From positions 648,117-712,116 of the forward strand of contig NZ_BSOG01000001.1 of the NCBI RefSeq assembly GCF_030160395.1: a stretch of DNA of 64,000 nucleotides. The letters are read 5' to 3'. Positions 45,892 through 56,067 of the stretch are shown here, piece after piece. Source of the stretch: Chitinimonas prasina (GTDB lineage: Bacteria; Pseudomonadota; Gammaproteobacteria; Burkholderiales; Chitinimonadaceae). The translations under genes were made by a program, and so were the position numbers. Every line of letters starts with the position of its first letter. Position 1 is the stretch's first letter. The notes below the pieces were generated by a model. The model was not told where the DNA came from. It saw only the letters and a program-made list of their open reading frames with translations, and ran no database searches.

Positions 45892-45908
45892 CTTGCTTGG
45901 CAAGCAAG
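45892..45908 (+). promoter_or_regulatory. palindrome upstream of the secreted unknown gene
   Basis: CTTGCTTG and CAAGCAAG meet around a single G, a perfect 17-bp palindrome 46 bp before the next start. The tiny centre suits a protein-binding operator rather than an RNA hairpin. No regulator is assigned. Confidence 0.3.
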
Positions 45909-45953
45909 TACCCGCGTCCTATAGTGCCGCAACCACAGTTACCGATTGCTACC

Positions 45954-46460
45954 ATGACGTACCTGCGCCTACCGTGCTGCTGCCTTTTTGCCCTGCTGGG
46001 CTATGGCACGGCACATGCCGGCCCCGCCGACAACCTGCGGGCCGGCAGCATTGCCGTGCTCCCCCTGAACCTGGAGCCACCCGCCGCGTATGAACGTACA
46101 CCCGCCTATGTGGTGTCGCCCATCTTCCGGACCTATGTCGAGCCCATGGCACAGGGCAGGCCGCTGCAGGACATCAACAGCAGCGACCCCAACCTGGCCA
46201 ACGAGCAACTGGTACGGTCGCTGGAGATACGAGCGCTGGCCGCTGCCAGCAACAGCGAAGTCTGCCTCAACCGGCAGGGCGGCGATGCAACCGGTGGCGG
46301 CATACGCTGGTCGCTCAACGATGGCTTTGGCTTCTACCTGCAGGGCAAGGGCTTCAAGCAGCTGCAGCGCCTGCTCAAACACAACAAGATCACCGGCATC
46401 TGCCCACCGGGCGATCCCAGCCCGATGTGCAAGACACTGCCCAAACAGGTGTGCGACTGA
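45954..46460 (+). CDS. secreted protein of unknown function
   Basis: A 168-residue protein with a signal peptide (MTYLRLPCCCLFALLGYGTAHA). The mature part has no recognised domain. Four cysteines (VCLNRQGG, GICPPG, MCKTLPKQVC) near the end could form disulphides in the periplasm. The start at 45954 is chosen because it begins the signal peptide; the earlier frame overlaps a palindrome. It is monocistronic, between ilvA and the DUF3683 oxidoreductase gene. Confidence 0.6.
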   Translation: MTYLRLPCCCLFALLGYGTAHAGPADNLRAGSIAVLPLNLEPPAAYERTPAYVVSPIFRTYVEPMAQGRPLQDINSSDPNLANEQLVRSLEIRALAAASNSEVCLNRQGGDATGGGIRWSLNDGFGFYLQGKGFKQLQRLLKHNKITGICPPGDPSPMCKTLPKQVCD

Positions 46461-46477
46461 CGTTGACGTAAACGTCA
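46458..46477 (+). promoter_or_regulatory. operator-like palindrome upstream of the DUF3683 oxidoreductase gene
   Basis: TGACGTT and AACGTCA arms are separated by 6 bp; the internal TTGACGTAAACGTCA resembles operators of MerR-type LiuR regulators of branched-chain and acyl-CoA catabolism. It overlaps the previous stop codon and lies about 120 bp before the next gene. The match is by eye. Confidence 0.35.
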
Positions 46478-46598
46478 CTGTTGCAAAACCCTGTTTTTAC
46501 TGCGGTTTTCCTGTCCCAGCCAGGCAATAGCGGGTCGCTTAAGCGTTCGATGCAATGCAACATTTCAGCTAGAATCGATCCTCCCGATCCCCGCCGAA

Positions 46599-49500
46599 AT
46601 GGTTAGCCTCCCGATGGTCGCCGACGCCCCCCGCTTGCGCGAAATCCCCTACAACTACACCTCGTTCTCGGATCGCGAAATCGTGATCAGGCTACTGGGT
46701 GAAGATGCCTGGTCCGTGCTCGACATCCTGCGCAGCGAGCGCCGCACAGGCCGCTCTGCCCGCATGCTGTTCGAGGTACTGGGCGATATCTGGGTGGTGC
46801 AGCGCAACCCCTACCTGCAGGACGACCTGCTCGACAATCCCAAGCGCCTGACCGCCCTGACCGATGCCATGCGCCACCGCCTGCGCGAGATCGAGGCACG
46901 GCGCGGCGACAACCCAGGCGTAGGCGATCTGCTGACCCGCGCGCAGACAGCCGTACAGGCGTTCGAGGCCTCCTTCCCCGCCACGGCCGAACTGCGCCGC
47001 AAGGTGATGAAGCGCATGGCCGGCCTGACCCGCAAGGACAATATCTGCTTCGATGGCCTGGCCCGTGTCAGCCATGTGACCGACGCCACCGACTGGCGGG
47101 TGGAGTACCCCTTCGTGGTGCTCAACCCCGACCACGAGGACGAAATGGCCGGCCTGGTCAAGGCCTGCATAGAGCTGGGCCTCACCATCATCCCGCGCGG
47201 GGGTGGCACCGGCTACACCGGCGGCGCCGTACCACTGACGCCTATGTCGGCCGTGATCAACACCGAGAAGCTCGACCGCCACAACGGCGTGGAATACCTC
47301 GACCTGCCCGGCGTCGAAGGCAAAGTCGCCACCATCAACTGCGGCGCCGGCGTCGTCACCAAGCGGGTGATGGAAGCCGCCGAAGCCGAGGGCCTGGTGT
47401 TTGCCGTCGATCCCACCTCGGCCGAAGCCAGCTGCATAGGCGGCAACGTGGCCATGAATGCCGGCGGCAAGAAGGCCGTACTATGGGGCACGGCACTCGA
47501 CAACCTGGCCTCCTGGAAAATGGTGGACCCCGACGGCAACTGGCTGCTGGTGGAGCGCATCAACCATAACCGCGGCAAGATCCATGACGCCGAGATGGTC
47601 CGCTTCAAAGTGCGCCGGCTGCAGCCCGATGGCAAGACCCTGATCAGCGAGACCCTGCTCGACGTGCCCGGCCCGCAGTTCCGCAAGGTGGGCCTGGGCA
47701 AGGACGTCACCGACAAATTCCTGGCCGGCCTGCCCGGCGTGCAGAAGGAAGGCACCGACGGCATCATCACCTCGGCCCGCTTCATCCTGCACAAGATGCC
47801 GGCGCACAGCCGCACCGTCTGCCTGGAGTTCTTCGGTACCGTGGCACAGGCCACGCCGGCCATCGTCGAGATCAAGGACTACCTGGATGCCCATCCCAAG
47901 GCCATCCTGGCCGGCCTGGAGCATCTGGACTGGCGCTATGTGCGCGCCGTGGGCTATGCCACCAAGGCCAAGAGCCGAGGCCGGCCCAAGATGGTGCTGC
48001 TGGCCGACATCGTCTCGGACGACGAAAACGCTGTAGGCGAAGCCTCCAGCCATGTCGTACGGCTGGCCAATGCCCGCCACGGCGAAGGGTTTGTGGCGGT
48101 TACTGCCGAAGCACGCAAGAAGTTCTGGCTGGATCGCAGCCGCACGGCCGCCATCGCCCGCCATACCAACGCCTTCAAGATCAATGAAGACGTGGTCATC
48201 CCGTTGCCGCGCCTGGGCGACTACTCCGACGGCATCGAGCGCATCAATATCGAGCTCAGCACCCAGAACAAGCTGCAGCTGTTGTCACGGCTCGATGATT
48301 TCTTCAGCCATGGCAAACTCATCGTGGATGCCGGCGACACAGCCGTCAGCCATGAGGAGCTGATAGCCGACCGGCGCGAAGCAGCACTGAACCTGATACG
48401 GACCGTCCATGGCCGCTGGAACTGGCTGCTGCAACACCTGGACGACGCTTACGAGCAATACACCAGCAACTATCCCGACGCCCCGCTGGAGCCGGCCAGC
48501 GATATCGAGCCGCCGCAGTCAGTGTTCCACGCCCTGCGCGACTTTGCCTTGCGCATCTCCTGGAAGCGCGAACTGCTGGCCGACCTGGATGCCCTGTTCT
48601 CGGGCGAAGCCGATGCACCCATCCGCGAAGCCATCCGCGCCATCCACAAGAAGACCCTGCACGGCCGCGTCTTCGTGGCCCTGCACATGCACGCCGGCGA
48701 CGGCAATGTGCACACCAACCTGCCGGTGAACTCCGACGACTACGACATGCTGCAGACCGCCCACAAGGCCGTGGCCCGCATCATGGTGCTGGCCCGTCAG
48801 CTCAACGGCGTGATCTCGGGCGAACACGGCATAGGCATCACCAAGCTGGAGTTCCTGACCGAAGAGGAGATTGGCCCCTTCCGCGCCTACAAGCAGCGGA
48901 TAGACCCGCACGGTCGCTTCAACAAGGGCAAGCTGCTGGCCGGCGCCGACCTGCGCAACGCCTATACGCCCTCGTTCGGCCTGCTGGGCGCGGAGTCGTT
49001 GATACTGGAGCAATCCGACCTCGGCCATATCTCCGACATGGTCAAGGACTGCCTGCGCTGCGGCAAATGCAAGCCGGTCTGCGCCACCCACGTGCCGCGT
49101 GCCAACCTGCTTTATTCGCCCCGAAACAAGATACTGGGCGTAGGCCTGCTGACCGAAGCCTTCCTGTACGAAGAACAGACCCGTCGTGGCGTCAGCTTCA
49201 AGCACTTCGAGGAACTGGGCGACGTGGCCGACCATTGCACGGTCTGCCACAAATGCGTCAACCCCTGCCCGGTCAAGATCGACTTCGGCGATGTCACCAT
49301 CGCCATGCGCAACTTCCTGCGCAAGACCGGCAACCGCAAGTTCAACCCCGGCACGGCGGCGGCCATGGCCTTCCTCACGGCCAAGGACCCCACCACCATC
49401 AAGACCCTGCGCACCGGCATGATGGGCATGGGCTTCAAGCTGCAGCGCCTGGGCCATGATGTGCTCAAGGTGGCCGCCAAGGCACAGACAGCCGCGCCGC

Positions 49501-50447
49501 CAGCCAGCGTAGGCAAGCCTTCGGTCAAGACCCAGATCATCCACTTCATCAACAAGAAGATGCCGGGCAACCTGCCCAAGAAAACCGCCCGCGCCCTGCT
49601 GGATGTGGAAGACAGCGATATCGTGCCGGTGATACGTAACCCCAAGCTGGCCGCCGAAGACAGCGAAGCGGTGTTCTACTTCCCCGGCTGCGGCTCGGAA
49701 AGGCTGTTCTCCCAAGTCGGCCTCGCCACCCAGGCCATGCTCTGGCATGTGGGCACCACCACGGTGCTGCCACCCGGCTACCTGTGCTGCGGCTATCCGC
49801 AGACCTCCTCAGGCTTTGCCGACAAGGGTGAGCAGATCACCACCGAGAACCGGGTGCTGTTCCACCGCCTGGCCAATACCCTCAACTATCTCGACATCAA
49901 GACCGTGATCGTCAGCTGCGGCACCTGCATGGACCAGCTGCAGAAATACCAGTTCGAGCAGATTTTCCCCGGCTGCCGCCTGCTGGATATCCACGAGTAC
50001 CTGCTGGAGAAGGGCATCAAGCTGAGCGGCCTGACTGGTACCCGCTACATGTACCACGACCCCTGCCACACACCCATCAAGACAATGAGCCCGATCAAGC
50101 TGGCCAATGAACTGATGGGCACCGACGTGGCATTGAACGAGCGCTGCTGCGGCGAGTCGGGCACCTTTGGCGCCTCCACCCCGCATATCGCCACCCAGGT
50201 GCGCTTCCGCAAGGAAGAAGAAATGCGCAAGGGCGCCGACAAGGCGCGGGCTGGTAGCGAGGACAAGGTCAAGATACTGACCTCCTGCCCCAGCTGCCTG
50301 CAAGGCCTGTCCCGCTACAACGACGACGCGGGCACCGAGGCGGACTACATCGTGGTGGAGATGGCCAAGCACGTGCTGGGCGAGAACTGGATGCCGACCT
50401 ATGTGGAAACCGCCCGCAACGGCGGTATCGAGCGGGTATTGCTGTAA
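46599..50447 (+). CDS. DUF3683 FAD/Fe-S oxidoreductase (D-2-hydroxyacid dehydrogenase type)
   Basis: A 1,282-residue multi-domain protein. Order: DUF3683 at the N-terminus (about 1-140); an FAD-binding type 4 domain (about 150-420, with [18 protein letters not shown]); FAD-oxidase C-terminal domain to about 800 ([23 protein letters not shown]); two 4Fe-4S motifs ([11 protein letters not shown] near residue 820 and [12 protein letters not shown] near 880); and two CCG domains (CCGYPQTSS near 1063, CCGESGTFG near 1183), as in heterodisulphide reductase and glycolate oxidase GlcF. It fuses GlcD- and GlcF-like parts. It probably oxidises a D-2-hydroxyacid such as D-lactate or D-2-hydroxyglutarate and feeds electrons to the quinone pool; the substrate is not certain. 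Confidence 0.93.
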   Translation: MVSLPMVADAPRLREIPYNYTSFSDREIVIRLLGEDAWSVLDILRSERRTGRSARMLFEVLGDIWVVQRNPYLQDDLLDNPKRLTALTDAMRHRLREIEARRGDNPGVGDLLTRAQTAVQAFEASFPATAELRRKVMKRMAGLTRKDNICFDGLARVSHVTDATDWRVEYPFVVLNPDHEDEMAGLVKACIELGLTIIPRGGGTGYTGGAVPLTPMSAVINTEKLDRHNGVEYLDLPGVEGKVATINCGAGVVTKRVMEAAEAEGLVFAVDPTSAEASCIGGNVAMNAGGKKAVLWGTALDNLASWKMVDPDGNWLLVERINHNRGKIHDAEMVRFKVRRLQPDGKTLISETLLDVPGPQFRKVGLGKDVTDKFLAGLPGVQKEGTDGIITSARFILHKMPAHSRTVCLEFFGTVAQATPAIVEIKDYLDAHPKAILAGLEHLDWRYVRAVGYATKAKSRGRPKMVLLADIVSDDENAVGEASSHVVRLANARHGEGFVAVTAEARKKFWLDRSRTAAIARHTNAFKINEDVVIPLPRLGDYSDGIERINIELSTQNKLQLLSRLDDFFSHGKLIVDAGDTAVSHEELIADRREAALNLIRTVHGRWNWLLQHLDDAYEQYTSNYPDAPLEPASDIEPPQSVFHALRDFALRISWKRELLADLDALFSGEADAPIREAIRAIHKKTLHGRVFVALHMHAGDGNVHTNLPVNSDDYDMLQTAHKAVARIMVLARQLNGVISGEHGIGITKLEFLTEEEIGPFRAYKQRIDPHGRFNKGKLLAGADLRNAYTPSFGLLGAESLILEQSDLGHISDMVKDCLRCGKCKPVCATHVPRANLLYSPRNKILGVGLLTEAFLYEEQTRRGVSFKHFEELGDVADHCTVCHKCVNPCPVKIDFGDVTIAMRNFLRKTGNRKFNPGTAAAMAFLTAKDPTTIKTLRTGMMGMGFKLQRLGHDVLKVAAKAQTAAPPASVGKPSVKTQIIHFINKKMPGNLPKKTARALLDVEDSDIVPVIRNPKLAAEDSEAVFYFPGCGSERLFSQVGLATQAMLWHVGTTTVLPPGYLCCGYPQTSSGFADKGEQITTENRVLFHRLANTLNYLDIKTVIVSCGTCMDQLQKYQFEQIFPGCRLLDIHEYLLEKGIKLSGLTGTRYMYHDPCHTPIKTMSPIKLANELMGTDVALNERCCGESGTFGASTPHIATQVRFRKEEEMRKGADKARAGSEDKVKILTSCPSCLQGLSRYNDDAGTEADYIVVEMAKHVLGENWMPTYVETARNGGIERVLL

Positions 50448-50771
50448 GCAGCGGGACTGTGAGCTGTATGAGGGCCGCCCATGCGGCCCTCATCGCATTG
50501 CATTCAGTCCAACGCCGGCTATGCTGATGACTGCTGAATTGGGCCTGGCCGCACGCCGCCCAGCACCTGCCACCGCAGCTGCCGCGCAGGCCCCGGCACC
50601 ATCAGGGCCTGCGTACCGGCCACCGACCTACGTCATATCCGTCAGCAGCACAAGCCGCTGGCCGTATTACCAGAACAGCCAAACGGTAGCCAGCACACTT
50701 GAGTTCGTTGGCTTACGGCCGCACAATGCCAACGTAATAGAATTGGCATTTTTTGATATTAGGCAGCCATC
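50448..50771. other. 324-bp intergenic region with a terminator hairpin
   Basis: It contains a hairpin 20 bp after the DUF3683 gene and an AT-rich patch (50730-50760) that is likely the promoter of the HIT-PilZ-like gene pair. No supported gene is present. Confidence 0.6.
50468..50493 (+). terminator. hairpin after the DUF3683 gene
   Basis: A perfect 11-bp stem (ATGAGGGCCGC with GCGGCCCTCAT) and loop CCAT start 20 bp after the stop. No T tract follows. Confidence 0.65.
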
Positions 50772-51203
50772 ATGACCGCATCCCCCTGCCCGCTGTGCGC
50801 CACCCCCGGCGGCGAATTGCTCTGGCAATCAGCCCTGTATCGCGTGGTACTGGTGGATGAACCCGGCTACCCTGGTTTTTGCCGTGTCATACTCAACCAG
50901 CACCTGGCCGAGATGACCGAACTTGCCAGCGAAGACCGAGTCGCAATCATGAATGCCGTCTGGGCCGTTGAAGAAGTCCTGCGCAGCGAACTGTCGCCGG
51001 ACAAAATCAACCTGGCCAGCCTGGGCAATGTCGTGCCCCATGTGCATTGGCATGTCATCCCCCGCTGGCTGGATGACAGGCACTTCCCGGCCCCCATATG
51101 GGCGCAACCCATGCGTGAGGGCCATGACAAGGCCATCGACACCACCCGCCTCAAGGCCGCGCTGGCGTCCAGGCTGCTGATGCTAGAGTCGTTCAAGGAA
51201 TAA
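50772..51203 (+). CDS. HIT family hydrolase
   Basis: A 143-residue histidine-triad protein. The N-terminal CPLCATPGGELLW zinc-binding-like start and the triad VPHVHWHVIPRW (HxHxHxx) with the catalytic middle histidine are clear. HIT enzymes hydrolyse nucleotide-amino acid or dinucleotide linkages; the exact substrate (for example aminoacyl-adenylates or Ap4A) is not decided by sequence. It is 2 bp before the next gene and so co-transcribed with it. Confidence 0.93.
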   Translation: MTASPCPLCATPGGELLWQSALYRVVLVDEPGYPGFCRVILNQHLAEMTELASEDRVAIMNAVWAVEEVLRSELSPDKINLASLGNVVPHVHWHVIPRWLDDRHFPAPIWAQPMREGHDKAIDTTRLKAALASRLLMLESFKE

Positions 51204-51205
51204 AC

Positions 51206-52840
51206 ATGCACGCACTCGATCTACCGCCCTTCGATGCCTCCCTGCCCATGGAGTTTGCCGACGCACGCGGCTTCCGGGACTGGCTAAAACTGGTGCCCAT
51301 GATCAATGTGCGGCAGGCCCACGGCGAGGTGCTGGACACACTGGCCCGCCTCAACGTCAGCCCCGTGCTGCCGATAGAGCGGCTGAAGATGCTGGAGATG
51401 CTGCGCGAGCCGGTCGCCATGCTGCAGGAGGAAAACGCCAAGCGCTACTTCGGCAAGCCCTTCCCCCTGGCCCTGACCGAAGACGGCATCTGGCTGGCCA
51501 ACAACCAGCTCTGGCTAGCCATGAGCACCGGCTACCGGCATTGCTGGCAAGCGGCCATCAAGGGCGACGTGATGGTGGCCGATCACAAGGCCCTGGCCGG
51601 CCAGCGCGCCCTGCGCTATGCCGCCCTGGCCATACGCGAGCACCACCTGGCCTACCGGGTTGTGCCGCAAGCGCGCTGGGATGATCTGTACGCGCTCTAC
51701 CAGATCGCAACCGATGCCGATGTCGCCACCAAGATCGTCAAGGACAGCCTCAACAAGCAGACCGAGCTTTCGTCCTGTCATGCGGCCTTCCTGCAAGCCC
51801 TGCTGCTGGCGGCCGCCAATCCCAGCTCCATGCCGGTGCGGCAGATCATCTGGACAGATCGCTTGCTGGATCGCTGGTCCAATCAGGCCGCCATGGCGAG
51901 CGCCCCCCCCGCAGACCAGGACAAAGGGGTATTGGCCTTCAATCTGGCGGCGCCGGGAGAGCTCAAGCGGCACGACCCGCCGCCCAGCGGCGAAGGCTGG
52001 CGCTTCCTTGATATCGACCCCATAGGCAAGAGCATCAAGAAGCGCATCAAATACCTGCGTGCCGGCGAATCGCCTGCCCAGCTGGGCCTGGGCGAAGAAT
52101 ACGCCGCCACCACGGTGGAAAACCACCTGATCGGGCTCTACCAGGAATGGTGCGACCTGCCGATAGAACGCGGCATGCCCCGTCGCCCTGCCAGGGATGA
52201 TGCACCCGAGGCCCAGGTCGGCCTGGGACTGGTGGCCACCCACTTCGCCGTCGGCGGCGAGCGTTTTGGCCAGCCGGCCGAACCCATGGAAGTCCGTGGC
52301 CGCGCCATCGCCGACTTCCAGCTGTTCGGCGGCCAGGCCCATCACCTGAGCGCTGCCAAGGTCAATCGCGATGCCGAGCCGGAACCCGAGATGGAGGCCT
52401 GGCGGGTACACAATGAGAGCGCGCTGGGCTTCAAGCTAGAGCGCAACGAGCCCGGTGGCCGACTGATGCATGGCCAACTGGTTGCCGTGCGCCCCCGCCC
52501 AGGCCAGGGATACATGGTCGGTACCGTGCGCTGGCTGCTGGAAGGCAGCAACGGCGAGATCGCCATGGGCGTGCGCGCCCTGCCCGGCATGCCGCAAGCC
52601 GTGGCCGTGCGCGCCACCGGCCTCAATACCTTCTCCAATCGCTTCACCCAGGCCCTGCTGCTACCGGGCATGCCTACCCTGCAGGCACTGCCCAGCCTAT
52701 TGCTGCCGCCCACCTGGTTCAAGGCCGGCCGCATCATCGAAGTACATATCGAAGGTCAGATCAAGAAGGTCAGGCTGGACCAGTTGATAGAGCGAGGTCA
52801 GGATTTCGAGCGTGTCGCCTTCCAGGGCGAGATAGGCTAG
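51206..52840 (+). CDS. large cytoplasmic protein of unknown function with PilZ-like C-terminal region
   Basis: A 544-residue protein with no signal peptide or membrane segment. The N-terminal two thirds are helical and unassigned (DTLARLNVSPVLPIERLKML; LRYAALAIREHHLAYR). From about residue 395 it resembles a PilZ barrel: VHNESALGFKLE fits the (D/N)xSxxG motif, followed by GQLVAVRPRPGQGY and IAMGVRALPG strands. Related betaproteobacterial proteins are variously annotated as chaperones or c-di-GMP effectors; I cannot fix a function. AAGGA precedes the ATG, and the HIT gene is 2 bp upstream. It converges on hda. Confidence 0.6.
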   Translation: MHALDLPPFDASLPMEFADARGFRDWLKLVPMINVRQAHGEVLDTLARLNVSPVLPIERLKMLEMLREPVAMLQEENAKRYFGKPFPLALTEDGIWLANNQLWLAMSTGYRHCWQAAIKGDVMVADHKALAGQRALRYAALAIREHHLAYRVVPQARWDDLYALYQIATDADVATKIVKDSLNKQTELSSCHAAFLQALLLAAANPSSMPVRQIIWTDRLLDRWSNQAAMASAPPADQDKGVLAFNLAAPGELKRHDPPPSGEGWRFLDIDPIGKSIKKRIKYLRAGESPAQLGLGEEYAATTVENHLIGLYQEWCDLPIERGMPRRPARDDAPEAQVGLGLVATHFAVGGERFGQPAEPMEVRGRAIADFQLFGGQAHHLSAAKVNRDAEPEPEMEAWRVHNESALGFKLERNEPGGRLMHGQLVAVRPRPGQGYMVGTVRWLLEGSNGEIAMGVRALPGMPQAVAVRATGLNTFSNRFTQALLLPGMPTLQALPSLLLPPTWFKAGRIIEVHIEGQIKKVRLDQLIERGQDFERVAFQGEIG

Positions 52841-52867
52841 CCCACATCCGCCACCAGGCCGGCGCCA

Positions 52868-53587
52868 CTACCAGGGCAGGGTGCCATTCCAAGACCCCTG
52901 GTCCTGCGGTGCCTCATCAGCATCGCGCAGCACCTCTCGCACCAGGGGCAAGGTCAAGGGGCGGCCACGGGCCAAGGCCGCCCGGTCCAGGCTATCGAGC
53001 AGGCGGGTCAGCTCGCCCAGGTCGCGGCTGCGATGCAGCACCAGCCAGCGGCAAACCGCCTCATCGACCTCGCAACCACGGGCACGGGCCCGATGGCGCA
53101 GCAGCGCGGCCTTGTCCTCATCGTCAGGCTCGCCTATCTCGAACACCAAGCCCCAGCCCAGGCGGGTTGTCAGGTCCTCGCGCAGCAACTGGCGGGCCGG
53201 CGGCTGCAGGCCGGCCGTCAGTATCACCCGTCCCGCCTCGCGCTGGGCGTTGATCAGTCCAAACAATACGATCTGCTCCTCCTCGCCCAGGCCATCCACA
53301 TGGTCCACCGCCAGCAATTCGTAGCCATGGGCCGCCTCGGCCAGCGGTTGCCGGGCAGCGTCCCAATAATAGGCAAACAGGCCATGGGCCATGGCCCGCT
53401 GGACGGTAGCACGCAGCAGATGGCTCTTGCCGGTGCCGTGGGCACCCCACAGATACACGCACCCCTCGCCCCCCTGGCCATCAGCCAGGTTCTGCAAGGC
53501 CATAAAGGCCTCCATATTGGGGCCGATAAGGAAATCATCGAAGCCAAAGGGCTCAGGTAGCTGTAGATCCAGCGGCAGCTGCTTCAT
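52868..53587 (-). CDS. hda: DnaA regulatory inactivator Hda
   Basis: A 239-residue AAA+ protein related to DnaA domain III. The N-terminus MKQLPLDLQL is the sliding-clamp-binding motif needed for Hda action. Walker A is GAHGTGKSHLL, and the sensor/Box motifs follow (LLAVDHVDGL; LTRLLDSLDRAAL). With DNA-loaded beta clamp it stimulates ATP hydrolysis on DnaA, preventing re-initiation of replication. The ATG overlaps the stop of the AI-2E-type gene by 4 bp, so the two are coupled. Confidence 0.94.
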   Translation of the reverse strand: MKQLPLDLQLPEPFGFDDFLIGPNMEAFMALQNLADGQGGEGCVYLWGAHGTGKSHLLRATVQRAMAHGLFAYYWDAARQPLAEAAHGYELLAVDHVDGLGEEEQIVLFGLINAQREAGRVILTAGLQPPARQLLREDLTTRLGWGLVFEIGEPDDEDKAALLRHRARARGCEVDEAVCRWLVLHRSRDLGELTRLLDSLDRAALARGRPLTLPLVREVLRDADEAPQDQGSWNGTLPW

Positions 53588-54654
53588 CGCAGGTACAGGG
53601 GGCTATCCAGATATTGCTGCCGAACATGGCGCAGGCCCACCAGCAGGGCCGCCGCCAGCGGCAGCGCCAGTAACACGCCGACAAAGCCGAACAGCTGGCC
53701 AAAGGCCATCAAGGCAAAGATCACGGCCACAGGATGCAGGCCGATACGCTCGCCCACCAGCTTGGGGGTAATCACAAAGCCTTCCAGCAACTGGCCCATC
53801 AGGAACACCCCCCACACCGGCAGCAAGCCGCCCAGCGACTGGAACTGCAGGCCAGCAGCCAAGGTGGCCAGCAGCACGCCGACTATCACCCCCAGGTAAG
53901 GGATGAACACCAGGATGCCGGCGATGATGCCGATGGGCAGGGCCGACTTCACACCACAGAGCCACAGGCCCAGGCTATAGAACACCGCCATCAGCAGCAT
54001 GACCGAGATCTGGCCACGCAGGAATTCCCCCAGCACATCATCCACCTCCGCCACCAGGCCAGTGACGGTCGCCTGCAGGCGTACCGGTATCAAGGCCCTG
54101 ACATGGCCTATCAGCACATGCCAGTCGCGCATGAAATAGAACAGCACCACCGGCAGCAGCACCAGATTGGCCAGCAGCCCCACCACAGCCAAACCACCCG
54201 ATGTCAGCGAGGGCAGCACCGCCTTGAAGGCCTGCCCAGCTTCGGCCCCATGGGCAGTCAGCCAGGTCTTGATGGATTCGGTATCCAGCGACAGCTCCAG
54301 ACCCAGTCGCTGCGACATCAACGGCGCCACCCGGTCACGCAGCCAGGCCAGCAGCTCCGGCACATAGCCATATAGCGCGCTCAGTTGCTGCACAAACAGC
54401 GGCACCACGATCAACACCAGCGCCACCAGCATCAGCAGAAGGCCCGCCAGCACCACGCCCACCGCCACGCTGCGGTCCCAGCCCCGCGCAGCCAGCCTGC
54501 CCACCAGGGGTTCCAGGATATAGGCCAGCACAGCAGCCGTGACAAAGGGCGCCAGTACCGGTGCCAGCAGGTAGAGGACGATCAGTATGGCCAGCCCCAG
54601 GCCAAGCGGCCAGTAGCGGGTCCAGGTAGGTTTGAGCGGGCGGCGACGTTTCAT
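53584..54654 (-). CDS. AI-2E family transporter (PerM-like)
   Basis: A 356-residue inner-membrane protein with about eight membrane segments and a long hydrophilic loop after the third. Typical family stretches are PFVTAAVLAYILEPLV, LYGYVPELLAWL and VPYLG-like GIIAGILVFIPYLGV, plus GLHPVAVIFALMAFGQLFG. Members export autoinducer-2, act as Na+/H+ exchangers or have unknown roles; PerM is the usual betaproteobacterial name when next to hda. It is divergent from purM, the order hda-perM/purM being widely conserved. Confidence 0.9.
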   Translation of the reverse strand: MKRRRPLKPTWTRYWPLGLGLAILIVLYLLAPVLAPFVTAAVLAYILEPLVGRLAARGWDRSVAVGVVLAGLLLMLVALVLIVVPLFVQQLSALYGYVPELLAWLRDRVAPLMSQRLGLELSLDTESIKTWLTAHGAEAGQAFKAVLPSLTSGGLAVVGLLANLVLLPVVLFYFMRDWHVLIGHVRALIPVRLQATVTGLVAEVDDVLGEFLRGQISVMLLMAVFYSLGLWLCGVKSALPIGIIAGILVFIPYLGVIVGVLLATLAAGLQFQSLGGLLPVWGVFLMGQLLEGFVITPKLVGERIGLHPVAVIFALMAFGQLFGFVGVLLALPLAAALLVGLRHVRQQYLDSPLYLR

Positions 54655-54899
54655 TTCGGGTAAAATGCGCGCGAATTCCGGTGCTTACAGTGATAAGGCC
54701 TATAAATCTGGCATGGCTTGTTGCCGCCAGTGCTGCATTGTAACCGCACCGCCGTCGCCAACGCGCCGGTTTTCGCGGCCTGATGGCCACAACACAGACC
54801 CGCAACCCCGCCAGTGTGCGCAGCCCGCCTCCAACCCGATGGAGGGCCAGGGCGCGAATGGCAGGGGCGGCCCAGATTCCAACGTTCACCGAGCCTACC

Positions 54900-55943
54900 A
54901 TGAGCCAAGCCCCACAAAGCCTTTCCTATCGCGATGCCGGCGTCGATATCGATGCGGGTGACCAGCTGGTCGAGAACATCAAGCCCTTCGCCAAGCGCAC
55001 CATGCGGCCGGAAGTCCTGTCCGGCATCGGTGGCTTCGGCGGCCTGGTCGAGATCAGCAAGAAGTTCAAGGAACCGGTGCTGGTATCGGGCACCGATGGC
55101 GTGGGCACCAAGCTCAAGCTGGCATTCGAACTGAACCGCCACGACACCGTAGGCATAGACCTGGTGGCCATGAGCGTCAACGACATCCTGGTGCAAGGCG
55201 CCGAGCCCCTGTTCTTCCTCGATTACTTCGCCTGCGGCAAGCTGGATGTCACCAGCGCCACCGAAGTCATCAAGGGCATAGCCAGCGGCTGCGAACAATC
55301 GGGCTGTGCCCTGATCGGCGGCGAAACCGCCGAAATGCCAGGCATGTACCCCCTGGGCGAGTACGATCTGGCCGGCTTTGCCGTCGGCGTGGTGGAAAAG
55401 AGCAAGATCATCACAGGCGAGCATATCGCCCCCGGTGATGTGGTGCTGGGCCTGGCCTCCAATGGCGCCCACTCCAATGGCTATTCGCTGATCCGCAAGA
55501 TCCTGCATCTGACCGAAGCCGACTACAACGCCTCCTTCGACGGCGGACGCTCGCTGGCCGATGTGGTGATGGCCCCCACCCGTCTCTATGTGAAACCCAT
55601 CCTCAAGCTAATGGAAAGCCTCACCGTGAAGGGCATGGCCCATATCACCGGCGGCGGCATCACCGAGAACGTGCCGCGCGTGCTGCCCGACCACACCGTG
55701 GCCCAGATCGACGCCAAGTCCTGGCAGTTGCCCAAGCTGTTCCAATGGCTGCAAGCCCAGGGCAATGTCGAAACGCAGGAAATGTATCGAACCTTCAACT
55801 GCGGTATCGGCATGGTGGTGATCGTTTCGGCGGCAGACGCCGAAGCCGCCAGCAAGCTGCTGGCCGCCGAAGGCGAGACCGTCTACCGCCTGGGCACCAT
55901 CCGTGCCCGCAACGGTGACGAGCACCAGACCCAGGTTGCCTGA
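54900..55943 (+). CDS. purM: phosphoribosylformylglycinamidine cyclo-ligase
   Basis: A 347-residue AIR synthetase, step five of purine synthesis, closing the imidazole ring with ATP. Family motifs: [43 protein letters not shown] and [12 protein letters not shown]. The ATG at 54900 (MSQAPQSL) is the natural start; the upstream open frame crosses the divergent promoter region. purN follows after a stable hairpin. Confidence 0.97.
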   Translation: MSQAPQSLSYRDAGVDIDAGDQLVENIKPFAKRTMRPEVLSGIGGFGGLVEISKKFKEPVLVSGTDGVGTKLKLAFELNRHDTVGIDLVAMSVNDILVQGAEPLFFLDYFACGKLDVTSATEVIKGIASGCEQSGCALIGGETAEMPGMYPLGEYDLAGFAVGVVEKSKIITGEHIAPGDVVLGLASNGAHSNGYSLIRKILHLTEADYNASFDGGRSLADVVMAPTRLYVKPILKLMESLTVKGMAHITGGGITENVPRVLPDHTVAQIDAKSWQLPKLFQWLQAQGNVETQEMYRTFNCGIGMVVIVSAADAEAASKLLAAEGETVYRLGTIRARNGDEHQTQVA

Positions 55944-55958
55944 GTCCCATCGGTCCAT

Positions 55959-55992
55959 CCGGGCCAAGCCGGCACTGCCGGCACCGGCCCGG
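55959..55992 (+). terminator. nested hairpin between purM and purN
   Basis: Outer stem CCGGGCC/GGCCCGG and inner stem GCCGGC/GCCGGC with a small internal loop. It is very stable, has no T tract, and may attenuate or stabilise the purM transcript rather than terminate fully. Confidence 0.45.
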
Positions 55993-56067
55993 GACTGATC
56001 CGCCCGTCCGATATGCCATCGCGGCGCTTGGCCAAGCAGCCAGGCCCGCAGGATAGCCGCTGCACCT

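Noticed and set aside
44350-45903. A 517-codon minus-strand frame across ilvA
   Set aside because: Antisense shadow of a complete threonine deaminase gene.
52838-52870. Third copy of the 38-bp repeat after the PilZ-like gene
   Set aside because: Only about 15 bp (GGTGGCGGATGT region on the minus strand) agree, too short to call.
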